A stretch of DNA of 64,000 nt. It comes from Tritrichomonas musculus (lineage: Eukaryota > Parabasalia > Tritrichomonadida > Tritrichomonadidae). How positions within the stretch are numbered: the stretch's first letter is position 1; each line of letters starts with the position of its first letter. Shown here in pieces: positions 9,867-19,849 of this stretch. The notes under the pieces were generated by a model that saw only the letters and a list, made by a program, of their open reading frames with translations, ran no database searches and was not told the DNA's origin. The stretch is taken from positions 1,550,001-1,614,000 of the forward strand of contig JAPFFF010000028.1 in the NCBI GenBank assembly GCA_039105265.1, in the 5' to 3' direction. The translations under genes were made by a program, and so were the position numbers.

Positions 9867-12380
9867 ATGATAACAAACATAAACGAAGATTTCATACTAA
9901 ACGAAGTAAAAAAAGGGGACTATCAAGATATGCTCATATTCATGTTCCAAAATAGTAAGTTAACACAAATAACAACAATTATTGGTAATATTATTGAGTA
10001 TCTTAAGAATCCTCGTAACTATGTCAAAGATGTAAAAACAAATTTAAAAGATATGCTTGATAAATATAACGCAAAGCCTAAAGGAACTTCAAGACAAAAA
10101 AATGAATTAGCTAAAATACTTGATTCAAAAGCGAATTACTTTATTGATTTAACCAACTATCTGAAAAATAAAGCTGCGGGCACTTGCAGCCTCCGACAAG
10201 CGGAGGAAGAAAAACCTGTTTCCATTCCACAAGTTGAAGAGGAGGAGGAGCCCGATTTAGCAGACCATTATTTCAGAAATCGAATTAATAAAGATATTGA
10301 ATCACTTAATGATTTAGTTATACTTGATAGTAATCATATTAATGCTTTACAATTATTTTATCGTATTGCTGATGACTCAGAGAAGTATTCAGTATTCAAT
10401 AAAAAAGATACCGCACAGATTCAATCACTTGTCAAATCATTGACAAATAATATAGACTCACATAAAAACAATGAGGCATCAGATAATATAAATAACCTAT
10501 TGCAATTTGAGAATATTAGAAGGAAAACCAATATTGAAACAATGAGGAAGATAGCAGAATCTAATCAAGAAGGTCAACAATTATTAGATGCTTACAATAA
10601 ATCTTCTACAATTGATGCTAATCAACTTAAGAAATTTGGGTTATTAAACGACGAGTTTACTACTGAAAACCTTTATGATTATTATAATCGAGCTATAAAT
10701 CCCAAAGATGATTCTGACATCAGAGTAAAAAAACTTGTATTACAATTACATGATGCAATACGTGAAACAAACATATTTGAAGAAACAACTGAACCTAAAA
10801 ACAAAAAGAAGCTCAAACAATTAATAAAGTATATTATAGAAAATGGTGACCGAGAAATATTATTTAACATGAATAGTGATTCACAAAGTTCTGACGATAA
10901 TAATGTTGATAATGAATATTTTTCCATTCCTAAATCAATGTCAAAGCCTGTATTTAAATCACCATCTAAAAAACCTGTACTTAGTTCTGAAAACTACGAA
11001 GATTTATTTAATGTTGATATTGCAGCACCAGAAGGTGTATCGCCAATCGATACTGCTGAATTCAAAAGCAATTATATGCAGTCTGTCCCAACTGGTAAAC
11101 GTGCTGGTAAAACATTTGAAGCTTCACAAAAACGTTTAAATGACTTATACATTTTCGAAAATAAACAAAGTATTGATGTTAGTAAATTCCGAGGGGAATT
11201 ATTTGATATTCTTATTAATGGTAATTATCGTATTAAATTCTCTCCAAAATGTGCTACAAGAGATGGCGCAGAAGCCTATTGTAAGAAGAAATTTGATAAA
11301 AATGGATATCCATTATATCGATTAATTCCTGCAAGGAGAGACACATTAGACCCTCTTGGTAATCAAATTTGTGACTTAAATGGCGACAAAGTAGAGGACA
11401 TCGTTATTGTTGATACTCGTGGTAAACCTGTTATAATTAATGGATTCCGTCTTGTTAAAGCAGACCCTTATAAGAAATTATGGCAAACCGAACGCATTAA
11501 AAAGAAAGGTAAAATAGAACCATTTGAAGTATGGATGAAAAATCTTACTGGTACTACTAAAACATGGAATTATGAACAAGACCAATGGGATGCTGGTAAA
11601 ATCGATGTTAAATATGATGGAGATTTCATTAAAGCAGTTAATGCTTATCAGAAGGTTGGCTTATCTAAACCCAAAGTCAGCACCAAACTTAATGCAAGAG
11701 GATTATGGAGTTCAATCTTTTCAAAAATATGGCAATTAGCACTCTTTAATATGTTTGGAGATGATGAACAACAGGGAAATTATCAATTTTTGGAACCATT
11801 GAAGTGTTTATTCAGTTACTTAAAAACATGTACCGCTGTATTTATTTTACAATATGAATTGAAAGTAATGAAATCACATAAATGTAATAATTGGAATGAA
11901 TGGGTTAAATATAAAAAAGTACACTCAAAAGCAGTAAATTCTGAATTAGGTCTTAAGATTCAAGAAGATTATAATACTAATATGAAAGATGTTATCCCAA
12001 TTGGCGGTGAAATAAATGGTTCAGCTGAAATATCAAAACGATTAGGAGAAATATTAACTCAAACAATTGAACTAATAGCTAACGTTGGACTTGGATATAC
12101 AGAAGAAAAGAAAGAACGATTTACACAATTAGCACGGGAAATATTGGAAAATAAATTAACTAAAGAAGAAAAGAAACAATTACGAGAACACTTTGGTTCA
12201 AATATTGATAAACATATTAATTTGAAAGTTGGCGGAAATTACATTGAAGTTAAAAATTTGTATAAATCAATGTATGATGATTATCGTGACATATCATATA
12301 TTAAATCAAGAACTGATGAAAAACTAGCTAATGTTAAAGTTGAATCTGATGATGACGATGAAGCTGAAGATGAAGCATAA
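9867..12380 (+). CDS. Large unidentified Polinton protein (837 residues)
   Basis: Starts at ATG 9867, only 14 bases from the start of the divergent fibre-like gene, so the two probably share a promoter region. The N-terminal 400 residues are lysine/asparagine-rich and mostly helical. The central part (near residues 430-600) is more globular, with NGFRLVKADPYKKLWQTERIKKKG. The C-terminus is helical and ends in an acidic tail (ESDDDDEAEDEA). No catalytic motif is recognised. Size and position among virion genes suggest a structural or virion-associated protein, but this is inference. Confidence 0.55.
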   Translation: MITNINEDFILNEVKKGDYQDMLIFMFQNSKLTQITTIIGNIIEYLKNPRNYVKDVKTNLKDMLDKYNAKPKGTSRQKNELAKILDSKANYFIDLTNYLKNKAAGTCSLRQAEEEKPVSIPQVEEEEEPDLADHYFRNRINKDIESLNDLVILDSNHINALQLFYRIADDSEKYSVFNKKDTAQIQSLVKSLTNNIDSHKNNEASDNINNLLQFENIRRKTNIETMRKIAESNQEGQQLLDAYNKSSTIDANQLKKFGLLNDEFTTENLYDYYNRAINPKDDSDIRVKKLVLQLHDAIRETNIFEETTEPKNKKKLKQLIKYIIENGDREILFNMNSDSQSSDDNNVDNEYFSIPKSMSKPVFKSPSKKPVLSSENYEDLFNVDIAAPEGVSPIDTAEFKSNYMQSVPTGKRAGKTFEASQKRLNDLYIFENKQSIDVSKFRGELFDILINGNYRIKFSPKCATRDGAEAYCKKKFDKNGYPLYRLIPARRDTLDPLGNQICDLNGDKVEDIVIVDTRGKPVIINGFRLVKADPYKKLWQTERIKKKGKIEPFEVWMKNLTGTTKTWNYEQDQWDAGKIDVKYDGDFIKAVNAYQKVGLSKPKVSTKLNARGLWSSIFSKIWQLALFNMFGDDEQQGNYQFLEPLKCLFSYLKTCTAVFILQYELKVMKSHKCNNWNEWVKYKKVHSKAVNSELGLKIQEDYNTNMKDVIPIGGEINGSAEISKRLGEILTQTIELIANVGLGYTEEKKERFTQLAREILENKLTKEEKKQLREHFGSNIDKHINLKVGGNYIEVKNLYKSMYDDYRDISYIKSRTDEKLANVKVESDDDDEAEDEA

Positions 12381-12388
12381 AAAAATAT

Positions 12389-13585
12389 TTAATCTGTTTT
12401 ATTTTTTGGTAATCTGAAAGTTGATATATGTGTTTTTGGTTTGTTTTCTGACTTACTCTCATTAATCTTTGGTAAGTTTCCATTGGTTGTATTATTTGTT
12501 TCACTAGTTAAAGATGATTTTTTTGGCTCTGCATTAAAATTAAAATTAGTACCTGTTGGAATATTAAATGTTGTGGGTTGAAAGTAATTCATTGGACTAA
12601 AGTTATTAGGATTTTGTTGTACAGAGCTTTGAGGTTTCATCCATGTATTTGAGGTCGATACATTGCTGAAAATAGAACTCGGTAATGTCTCAACATCTGG
12701 TTTCATTGTAGTCGTACTCTCATTTTCGGTAGAGCTTTGCTCATTTTCTTTATCCAAACCTTGTAACATAGATGGAACTGGAGGATTTATTTTTTTAGGT
12801 CTTATTTCATCATAATCATATTTATTATTGATATCGACATTACTTGTTTCATATTTACCATCATTATCATTTTCTGAAATATCCATTAATGGTTCAAGGC
12901 TTTCAGGAGTTTCATTAAAATGGACTTTTAATAATGGACTTACATAATTAGATTTAAATACGTTAATAACAGGAAAATGGTAATGCCAATTTTGAAATTC
13001 ATATTTAAATTTTTTTAAATCAGCTTCCTCATCCAAATTTCGTAATTCAACACGATTCCATTCATTCATAAAAGTTTCAGGTTTGAAACAAAGAAATATG
13101 TGCAACGGAAGTGGTTTGATTTTTCTATTTACATCTCCTTCGGAATCTAATTCAAAACAGAAATTATTTGTTTCTTTAATAGCATATTTATATCCACAAT
13201 CTTCCATTAATACAATATATGATTTATTTAATTCATCAAACCATCTTTCAACAAATTTAATATCAGTATTTCCAATTTTGGAACCAATTTCAATAGAAAT
13301 GACAAATTTTCTTTTTAAATAAGGACGTTTATTATCTAAGATGTTCATTTTTGTATTCATATCAACTTTCTTAGGTAAATTTAACAATATATTATCACCT
13401 TCCATAAAAACAAATAAATCTTGATAATTACTACTCAAATAGAAGTAAACTTTCTTATCTTTTTTATCAATATATGAATATAAGGTGTGAGTTCTATCTA
13501 GAATAATAGCATCCTTATCAATTAAATTAGATTCTTGTTCTGCTGTTAATACTTCTTTATTTTTATCCTTTGATTTACGTATCAT
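12389..13585 (-). CDS. Unidentified Polinton protein (398 residues)
   Basis: Starts at ATG 13585. Roughly the first 240 residues look folded, with alternating strands and a charged surface. The remainder is low in complexity and rich in Asn, Ser, Thr and Pro, ending in a basic patch (TFRLPKNKTD). It converges on the 837-residue gene with only eight bases between stops and lies downstream of the integrase and capsid genes on the same strand. No family is recognised and I see no protease triad. Confidence 0.55.
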   Translation of the reverse strand: MIRKSKDKNKEVLTAEQESNLIDKDAIILDRTHTLYSYIDKKDKKVYFYLSSNYQDLFVFMEGDNILLNLPKKVDMNTKMNILDNKRPYLKRKFVISIEIGSKIGNTDIKFVERWFDELNKSYIVLMEDCGYKYAIKETNNFCFELDSEGDVNRKIKPLPLHIFLCFKPETFMNEWNRVELRNLDEEADLKKFKYEFQNWHYHFPVINVFKSNYVSPLLKVHFNETPESLEPLMDISENDNDGKYETSNVDINNKYDYDEIRPKKINPPVPSMLQGLDKENEQSSTENESTTTMKPDVETLPSSIFSNVSTSNTWMKPQSSVQQNPNNFSPMNYFQPTTFNIPTGTNFNFNAEPKKSSLTSETNNTTNGNLPKINESKSENKPKTHISTFRLPKNKTD

Positions 13586-13653
13586 TTTTCATTTGGAACA
13601 AAAATAATAAGACCTAAATGGCTATTTGGTGCCTGGCAAACAAAAAAACCTAT

Positions 13654-14034
13654 TTAAAAGATTAATAGGCAACTCATTACAAAAGCAGATGGTTCAATTG
13701 AGTTCCCATATAAATCTGTGAACCAAATTTTAAAATTACGTTCATGACCAAGAAACTCATATTTACGATATTTGGTTTGACGTCTGTTTGCTAACATAAT
13801 GAAACAATCACAATAACCATCTTGTTGTACAATATCAGAGTGTACCATCAAATCTCCAACAAGAGTATCCTTAACAATTGCTCCAACATACTGTACAACA
13901 ATGAATTTCTTATTCTTACTTGAAACGAATTCACTTGGTAAAGTAAATTCTTTATCTTGAGTGTGAAAATAGCGTTTTATAACTGGTTGTTTAAAATTTA
14001 TCGTTGATACATTTTTGATATTATTTGTTAACAT
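13654..14034 (-). CDS. Small beta-rich Polinton protein, possible minor capsid
   Basis: 126 residues from ATG 14034, overlapping the end of the integrase gene by 14 bases. The sequence is beta-strand-rich (FIVVQYVGAIVKDTL, FKIWFTDLYGNSIEP) and ends in a hydrophobic strand (FVMSCLLIF). This pattern suits a small jelly-roll or minor virion protein. The assignment rests on the strand pattern and on the capsid-cluster position alone, so treat it as tentative. Confidence 0.45.
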   Translation of the reverse strand: MLTNNIKNVSTINFKQPVIKRYFHTQDKEFTLPSEFVSSKNKKFIVVQYVGAIVKDTLVGDLMVHSDIVQQDGYCDCFIMLANRRQTKYRKYEFLGHERNFKIWFTDLYGNSIEPSAFVMSCLLIF

Positions 14035-15463
14035 TTAGTATGAAATACTCTTTATAATCTTCATTCAAGTCATCAATGGAATCACAAACATATTTTGTAT
14101 AAATAATTGGAATTTCAATTTCATTTTTTTCAACATCAGTTTGAGCTTTACGTCCTCGTTCAGGTTGTTCGTATGGAATTAACCCCTTGTCTGTTTTACT
14201 GAATGTGAGATATTGATTTAACAATCTACATTTAACATTTCCGTTTTGATAACAAATGAATTCAGCTATATCATCAAATACACGACGTCGTTTTTCATGC
14301 TTTTTTTGGGTCTTACCTCTGTCAAGATGTATCAAAATTATGTTACCACGTTTGTAATTAAGCAAGCCTTTCAACTTCTGTTTTTCATTTATCTTTCTCA
14401 ATTTCATTTTCATCATTCGAATATATCTCCATTCCAAATCAACATTATTTTGAACATGAACTGGAGAATAATAAATCCATTTTGTTGGTGGAACTAAACC
14501 AGAACCTTGATATTCAGATAATTCATCTTCATTATAATCATAATTCCGAAATCTCAATGAATTGTGAGGAGTGTTATTATAGAAGTTCACCATTTGTCTC
14601 ATGAGATTATAATCAGCAATTCTTCTTTCATCTAATCCGAAGGCATTTCTAAGAGTTCTAATTACAGCATCAACGTTTTTATGAGCGAGAGCGTAAGGGG
14701 AAGAATTAATTACAAATTTGATTATATAATAATCATTGATATCGTCAATTTTCAACTCAATTTTTGAGATTGGTGACTTGATAACATTTTTATATCCACT
14801 TTTTTTCAAAAATGCTATTAACGTTTTCAAATTAGTATGCGCAGGCTCTAAGCCCCTTCGGGGATTATTGAACAATATTTCATTTCTAACTTGATTTCTT
14901 AGCTCAGGTTTATAATTGTATGCTTCTTGTAAATCATTTGAGATATCTGTTTTGAGAATTACTTTTGTATTATCTTTCAATACAATACATTCATCTTTTA
15001 AACTAACAAATCCAGATTCACCATCACATTTAATTGTCTTGAATTCAAACTTAGGATTCTTTTCAACAATTCGTTTTAAAGTTTGAGTTATTTCACTTTT
15101 GTATGACATTGGTTCCACAATTAGATATCTAGTATTCACATTTATCAAAACGAGATAGATTTGCTCTTGTTTAATTGGATGTTCAACATCTGCATAATAA
15201 TGTGAGAACATCAAATCGGCTTCCCAACATCCTGGTTCATTTGAGAAATTTGGTTTTGACATTTTTTTACATGCTTTGAGTTTGAAATCAGGTATGAATG
15301 GTTCTGTTTTAATGTTTGTGTTGAAAACAGGTTGTAAATCAGTTTCAACGTATTTGTATTTCGATTTGAATGGATATTTCAATAATGAAGGATATTCTTT
15401 ATCATAAATTCTGAGAGATTTTGTTTTTGACATTTCGAATACAATAAGGTAATTCAGAAGCAT
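14021..15463 (-). CDS. Polinton retroviral-type integrase
   Basis: 480 residues from ATG 15463; an alternative ATG ten codons further in would also serve. The RNase-H-fold core is visible: the first Asp near residue 83 (GCWEADLMFSHYYADV), the second near 147 (IKCDGESGF), and the helix AVIRTLRNAFG in the third-motif region near 285. The C-terminal part has an SH3/chromo-like stretch (YKRGNIILIHLDRGK). In Polintons this enzyme inserts the element with a 6-bp duplication, which matches ATGATA here. It sits between the capsid gene and the small beta-rich gene on the same strand. Confidence 0.9.
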   Translation of the reverse strand: MLLNYLIVFEMSKTKSLRIYDKEYPSLLKYPFKSKYKYVETDLQPVFNTNIKTEPFIPDFKLKACKKMSKPNFSNEPGCWEADLMFSHYYADVEHPIKQEQIYLVLINVNTRYLIVEPMSYKSEITQTLKRIVEKNPKFEFKTIKCDGESGFVSLKDECIVLKDNTKVILKTDISNDLQEAYNYKPELRNQVRNEILFNNPRRGLEPAHTNLKTLIAFLKKSGYKNVIKSPISKIELKIDDINDYYIIKFVINSSPYALAHKNVDAVIRTLRNAFGLDERRIADYNLMRQMVNFYNNTPHNSLRFRNYDYNEDELSEYQGSGLVPPTKWIYYSPVHVQNNVDLEWRYIRMMKMKLRKINEKQKLKGLLNYKRGNIILIHLDRGKTQKKHEKRRRVFDDIAEFICYQNGNVKCRLLNQYLTFSKTDKGLIPYEQPERGRKAQTDVEKNEIEIPIIYTKYVCDSIDDLNEDYKEYFILNVNK

Positions 15464-15524
15464 CTCGCTCTTAAGCGAGCTCGAGCTCTGCGAGAAAAAA
15501 AATATCTCAAATCAAATCTCAATT

Positions 15525-17549
15525 TTATGCGTTTATTTGTGAACCAGCTGGAGATTCATCATCGATGTACTCTAAACCATTCAAACTTAATTTGAAATAG
15601 GTATCTCTTGTGAGCCATAATTGTGTTGGGGGTGGATGTACTGTACCTTCTTCATTAACATTATAGTAAGTATCATTTGGACCTGTATATATTGGTTGAC
15701 CATTAACCTGAACTTGAATGTTACCAAATCCACCATCCAAACCATCATAACAATAACCAGCAGATGAACGTTCAGTTTGAATATTGAAAACAAAGCTAGA
15801 AGCATCACTTAAAGTATTCTTGTAGCGAACTCCGTTTGCATCATTCTTTGGCATAGTCATTGAGTCCTCAAATTCTTTAGTGCATTGTAATGCGATTGCA
15901 TCAAGGTCTCCAGCGGTTAATTGATTCTCAAAGAATCTTGCACCAATTGTTGAAACATTTTCATCTGGGAAGTTCTTTCCTCCAATATTGAGATAACAAT
16001 TTTGATATACTGGATTTTCGAAAACAGTGAGGTCATTATGATGCTTTGGAAACATAATTGACATTGTTGTAACATTAATTAATGGAATATTCAATGTTGA
16101 CTTAATTCCATTTGCGGCAGGAGCAATTGGGAATGAATGGTAATCAACTTTCTGAGATGGGATTATAATTCCTTCACGGAGAATATTTTCAATACCTCTG
16201 CGAGTAGATTCACAGACACCATAACCTTGCATATTTGATTTACATAATGTGATTGTCATTCTGTTTACAGTTAATGTAGCTTTCTGTGATGAATATGTTT
16301 CGTTGTGAAGTTGTAATTTAGCATCATGAATTGATTGAAGAGTCTGCTTAGCAGAAACAACTGGTGTTTTAACAATTTGCCAAGCATAATATCTTCCATT
16401 CTTGTCAGAATGATTTAATGGAGGTAATGTTACAGCAGGATTATGAACACAAATTTCTTCATCAGTTGCACCTGGTTGGAGTCCAAATTCTTCAAATTCT
16501 TCCTTTGTGTAACTGAAATTGAATTCCAAATCAGTAAGAATATCAGTGTAACCAGTACTTCCATCATCATTATCCCATTGTTCACCAATTCGATATTGAA
16601 TCTTGTATTTAACAGGTGTTGGAGTTGGTTCAGGAGATGGGTCTGGAGTTGGTTCAGGAGATGGTTCGGGAGATGGGTCTGGAGATGGAGTTCCAGGTCC
16701 TGGTATAATAGCTTCATTACCAATTTGTGTAAATTGATGTTTCAAATGACCGCGAGCTTTAATTTCTTTCAATCGTTCTAATTCAGCAGATGTAACAGAA
16801 TCATTATCTTCAAGATAAGCCTTTGTTTCAGCAACAGTATAAGGGTCAATTGCTGCCCAAACTAATCCTGCAGGAGTTACTTGGAAACGAATTGATAAAT
16901 CACCGATGATTCCATTTGGGAATAAATCGAAAGCTTGAAGGGCAAGTAAATCATCAAATGGAACGTTCAAATCAAATTCAACTTGTGATTTACCATTAGA
17001 TTTGAATGAATTTAGATTAACATAAGTACCTGCAACAGTTTGTGAATAATTTGAAACATTTTCCCAAAGTGAATGAACAAATCGTCTTCGCTTTTTTTCA
17101 GTTTCTGGTTTCACAGCAGAGTATAGAAATCCTTCTCGAACACATTCGTTTTGCTGATATCCAACATTTACATTATTATGAAGAATTTCCAATCTGTCGA
17201 ATAATTGATTTGAAGATTTAAGTCCGACGAATAATTTGTAGAAGTTATTTGGGTCATCAATTTGTTGTAATTTAGCTAAATCAGTATTCAATTGTAAATC
17301 CAATTTGACATGAAATGTTAAGAATCCTTTATCAACATCAGAAATGAAATGGTCTGGATGCGTTAATGAGATTTGAGAATATTGTCCTTGATGAAATGGT
17401 GCAGGTTGGTCATGACAATCAACAGTTCTGAATGAAAATGAGCGTGTACCATCATTAGTATTAATCATTTCACGCATCTTATTAAATGTATCAAGAACGT
17501 TTCCTGCTTCAATTTTGTAATTATGTGCTCTTTCGTTGCGATACAACAT
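15525..17549 (-). CDS. Polinton major capsid protein (double jelly-roll type)
   Basis: 674 residues from ATG 17549. The N-terminal region (MLYRNERAHNYKIEAGNVLDT ... GQYSQISLTHPDHFISDVDKG) and the following strand-rich blocks match the pattern known for trichomonad Maverick capsid proteins. Near residues 285-320 there is a Pro-rich low-complexity insert (repeats of PSPEP/TPDPSPEP), likely an exposed loop in or between the jelly rolls. It is the first gene of a leftward cluster (capsid, integrase, small beta protein). The family call rests on recognition of overall sequence character. Confidence 0.8.
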   Translation of the reverse strand: MLYRNERAHNYKIEAGNVLDTFNKMREMINTNDGTRSFSFRTVDCHDQPAPFHQGQYSQISLTHPDHFISDVDKGFLTFHVKLDLQLNTDLAKLQQIDDPNNFYKLFVGLKSSNQLFDRLEILHNNVNVGYQQNECVREGFLYSAVKPETEKKRRRFVHSLWENVSNYSQTVAGTYVNLNSFKSNGKSQVEFDLNVPFDDLLALQAFDLFPNGIIGDLSIRFQVTPAGLVWAAIDPYTVAETKAYLEDNDSVTSAELERLKEIKARGHLKHQFTQIGNEAIIPGPGTPSPDPSPEPSPEPTPDPSPEPTPTPVKYKIQYRIGEQWDNDDGSTGYTDILTDLEFNFSYTKEEFEEFGLQPGATDEEICVHNPAVTLPPLNHSDKNGRYYAWQIVKTPVVSAKQTLQSIHDAKLQLHNETYSSQKATLTVNRMTITLCKSNMQGYGVCESTRRGIENILREGIIIPSQKVDYHSFPIAPAANGIKSTLNIPLINVTTMSIMFPKHHNDLTVFENPVYQNCYLNIGGKNFPDENVSTIGARFFENQLTAGDLDAIALQCTKEFEDSMTMPKNDANGVRYKNTLSDASSFVFNIQTERSSAGYCYDGLDGGFGNIQVQVNGQPIYTGPNDTYYNVNEEGTVHPPPTQLWLTRDTYFKLSLNGLEYIDDESPAGSQINA

Positions 17550-17632
17550 TTGACTTTTTATGGAATAAAAAGACTTTCAAACGAAGTTTGAATGAATAAC
17601 AAAAAAAGTACTATTATGGGTCTTTTTTCGTA

Positions 17633-17914
17633 ATGAAAACAATGGGTATCGGAATCTTCAAAAAAATGAAAAACGCTTTTAAATCTGTAGGTAATACAAT
17701 TAAGAATGTTGCAACTAAGGTTGGTAAAGCACTTCCCAAAGTTGTTGAAGTTGGTAAAAGAGTAACTAATGCTGTAAAACCTGTTTTGGGTGAAATACCT
17801 CTTATTGGTGATGCTGTTAGAGCAATTGATACAGGATTAAATTTTGCTGACAAAGGTCTTAAAATTGGTAAAAGTTTAATTGATGAAGTAAGACCTTTGG
17901 TCGAAGTCGCGTAA
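17633..17914 (+). CDS. Small amphipathic virion-type protein
   Basis: 93 residues from ATG 17633, very rich in Lys, Val, Gly and Ala, with predicted amphipathic helices (MKTMGIGIFKKMKNAFKSVGNTIK ... GEIPLIGDAVRAIDTGL, shown in part). Polintons and adenoviruses carry short membrane-active or core peptides of this type (pVI- or pX-like), and the position beside the capsid gene fits. Function is inferred from composition and context only. Confidence 0.55.
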   Translation: MKTMGIGIFKKMKNAFKSVGNTIKNVATKVGKALPKVVEVGKRVTNAVKPVLGEIPLIGDAVRAIDTGLNFADKGLKIGKSLIDEVRPLVEVA

Positions 17915-17979
17915 GCGCCTGAGAACACTTTGTGTTCGAAGTCGCATGAAAATGATTAAATTGTATTTTTTTATTCTAA

Positions 17980-18441
17980 ATGGATTTGAAAGTAATTAAT
18001 GAAATAACTACTGAAATAAAGAATTTTAAATCAATTGAGGAGTTCAATCTGTACTATCAGAAACACAAAGATGACATGAACAACCAGACGACTCAATATC
18101 TAAATCGGGTTTACAAAATTGTTACACCAGATGGTGTTGAATACAGAATCACAAAAAAGAATTGTCAAAAAGAAGGTACAAAACGAGTTGGGGGAGATAT
18201 ATTTTTAAAGAAAGTTGTCAAAACTAATGAATTGAAAGAACTTGAACAAGATGTTATTAAAGCAGATATTGAGAATCTCAAAAGTATGTTCTCACAAAAT
18301 TTGTCAACATTTGATAACGAGATTAAAGATTTGAAACAAAGCTATGAACTCAAATTCACAACATTAGATAAAAAAATTGCTGAATTAACCAATACTGTAA
18401 ATCAGATTGCCAAATATATTAACCAACAAATGTTGGATTAG
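17980..18441 (+). CDS. Coiled-coil Polinton protein (153 residues)
   Basis: Starts at ATG 17980. The middle (RVYKIVTPDGVEYRITKKN) is globular and the C-terminal ~80 residues form a long heptad coiled coil (LEQDVIKADIENLKSMF ... KIAELTNTVNQIAKYINQ). No family is recognised. It could be a trimeric fibre-like or scaffolding protein, judging only from the coil and neighbours. Confidence 0.55.
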   Translation: MDLKVINEITTEIKNFKSIEEFNLYYQKHKDDMNNQTTQYLNRVYKIVTPDGVEYRITKKNCQKEGTKRVGGDIFLKKVVKTNELKELEQDVIKADIENLKSMFSQNLSTFDNEIKDLKQSYELKFTTLDKKIAELTNTVNQIAKYINQQMLD

Positions 18442-18476
18442 ATTTCGCAGCTTGCTCAAGCTAAAATATAAATATT

Positions 18477-18788
18477 TTAGATTTTATCGCATCGAGGGAC
18501 AACTGAATGATTTAATGAATAAGTGTGAAAATTCAATTTTTTTGTTGTTGATACTTGAGGTTCATGTTGAATACTTCCTTTATCCTCATATTTCTTAACA
18601 GTTGGTGCAGAATTAATTCTGGTACGTTCTTTTTGCATTTTAAGTTGTAATCTATCGTAGTGATTCATTCTTTTATCATCATGAATGGTTCGTTTTTGTT
18701 CGTAACTCGTAGAGTTCGGCACCGCCGCTTGCGTACGCAAGGGGACGTAGTCCGACGAAGTTGAACTCACTTGTGAGTGAAAGGACAT
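18477..18788 (-). CDS. Small unidentified Polinton protein
   Basis: 103 residues, polar and basic, from ATG 18788. It lies head to head with the gene starting at 18804, with only 15 bases between the starts, which supports a shared divergent promoter region. No family is recognised. Part of the N-terminus (VPLRTQAAVP) is encoded by a perfect GC-rich palindrome at 18728-18741. Confidence 0.4.
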   Translation of the reverse strand: MSFHSQVSSTSSDYVPLRTQAAVPNSTSYEQKRTIHDDKRMNHYDRLQLKMQKERTRINSAPTVKKYEDKGSIQHEPQVSTTKKLNFHTYSLNHSVVPRCDKI

Positions 18789-18803
18789 TTTTGCTTCGAT
18801 TAA

Positions 18804-19034
18804 ATGTCTGAATTAAACGAATATAAGAAGGAGATTCCTGAACTTAAACGTATTAAACGAACCCTCAAAGAAAAATGTTATGATTACAAGCAACATCTAA
18901 ATAATGTCAAATCTGGAATGCTTGGTTCCAGTGGGCTTGCTGTTCGTGAATCATTAATTGAAGATATTAATTCATTAAAAGAAAAAGTAAAAAAATTGGA
19001 AAACGAATTGAATGAATTAGCTAACAAGGATTGA
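18804..19034 (+). CDS. Small coiled-coil Polinton protein (76 residues)
   Basis: From ATG 18804, almost entirely charged helix with heptad spacing (LKEKVKKLENELNELANK at the end). No family is recognised. It is followed after a 37-base spacer by the next plus-strand gene. Confidence 0.5.
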   Translation: MSELNEYKKEIPELKRIKRTLKEKCYDYKQHLNNVKSGMLGSSGLAVRESLIEDINSLKEKVKKLENELNELANKD

Positions 19035-19071
19035 GTAATCTACGAATAAAGGTTTTTTTAGATTGAAATCA

Positions 19072-19704
19072 ATGTCGAATGTATTACGGAAAGCAAGAAT
19101 ATTAAGTTCTGAAAATGATGCTTCGGTAAAACAGAGCCAAGAAACTAATGTTGAAATCAAAATCAAACCTCAACATACGATTCCTCAACAAGCACATCCA
19201 GTTTATTATCCAAACGTTCAATCATTAAATCCTCAATCTCAAACAAGGGATGTAAATTTTACTATACCGGAGGAGAATTCTCAATATCAATTTCAACCTC
19301 CAACAAGCAATATTGTCCGAGAGTCGCCAGACAAGCAGGCTCCCTCTGCGCTCAAGGGAATCGTAGACCTAGGAAATGAAATTGAGGATTTGACTGTCAA
19401 GAACAAATTTTTAGAAACACTTCTTTCAATTTATGAATTAAATCCACTTCGTGTAAATAATTACTTGGTTTGTCACTCAAATTCATTGATGGAATTAATT
19501 AAAATACTAACACATGCTGATAAAGTTGAACTTATTATTGATGAAGATTCTGGATGTACGGGATGTGTATCGAAGAATAAATATTTAGAAATCCAACGAA
19601 TTCTTGTCACAAAAGATGGTAAATCAAATGATTTGAAATATGGTTACAATGATGTTTATGCACAACTTGTTCGATATGGTATTTCACTTAAATTATGTGT
19701 TTAA
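19072..19704 (+). CDS. Unidentified Polinton protein (210 residues)
   Basis: From ATG 19072 (MSNVLRKARILSSENDASVK). The first ~100 residues are polar, Gln/Pro-rich and disordered-looking; the last ~110 form a compact alpha/beta-looking domain (FLETLLSIYELNPLRVNNYL ... LVRYGISLKLCV). No family is recognised. It belongs to the rightward run of small genes leading to the packaging ATPase. Confidence 0.5.
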   Translation: MSNVLRKARILSSENDASVKQSQETNVEIKIKPQHTIPQQAHPVYYPNVQSLNPQSQTRDVNFTIPEENSQYQFQPPTSNIVRESPDKQAPSALKGIVDLGNEIEDLTVKNKFLETLLSIYELNPLRVNNYLVCHSNSLMELIKILTHADKVELIIDEDSGCTGCVSKNKYLEIQRILVTKDGKSNDLKYGYNDVYAQLVRYGISLKLCV

Positions 19705-19714
19705 ATTTATTCAA

Positions 19715-19846
19715 ATGATTTCTGAAATTCTTTTGGGAACTATTTTGGTTGTTCATGTTATTGAATTGTGTGTAATAATTGCTGTTTTCAAAGAAGATGA
19801 ACCCCCTAAACTCACAGAGGAGATGCGCTCGAAGCTTTACTCATAA
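19715..19846 (+). CDS. Small single-pass membrane peptide (43 residues)
   Basis: A short frame from ATG 19715 (MISEILLGTILVVHVIEL, then CVIIAVFKEDEPP). A hydrophobic segment at residues 4-25 is followed by a charged tail, as in small virion membrane proteins. The start lies in TTCAAATG, which resembles a trichomonad initiator. It ends three bases before the next frame, so it fits a compact gene run. Confidence is limited by its length. Confidence 0.4.
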   Translation: MISEILLGTILVVHVIELCVIIAVFKEDEPPKLTEEMRSKLYS

Positions 19847-19849
19847 TAA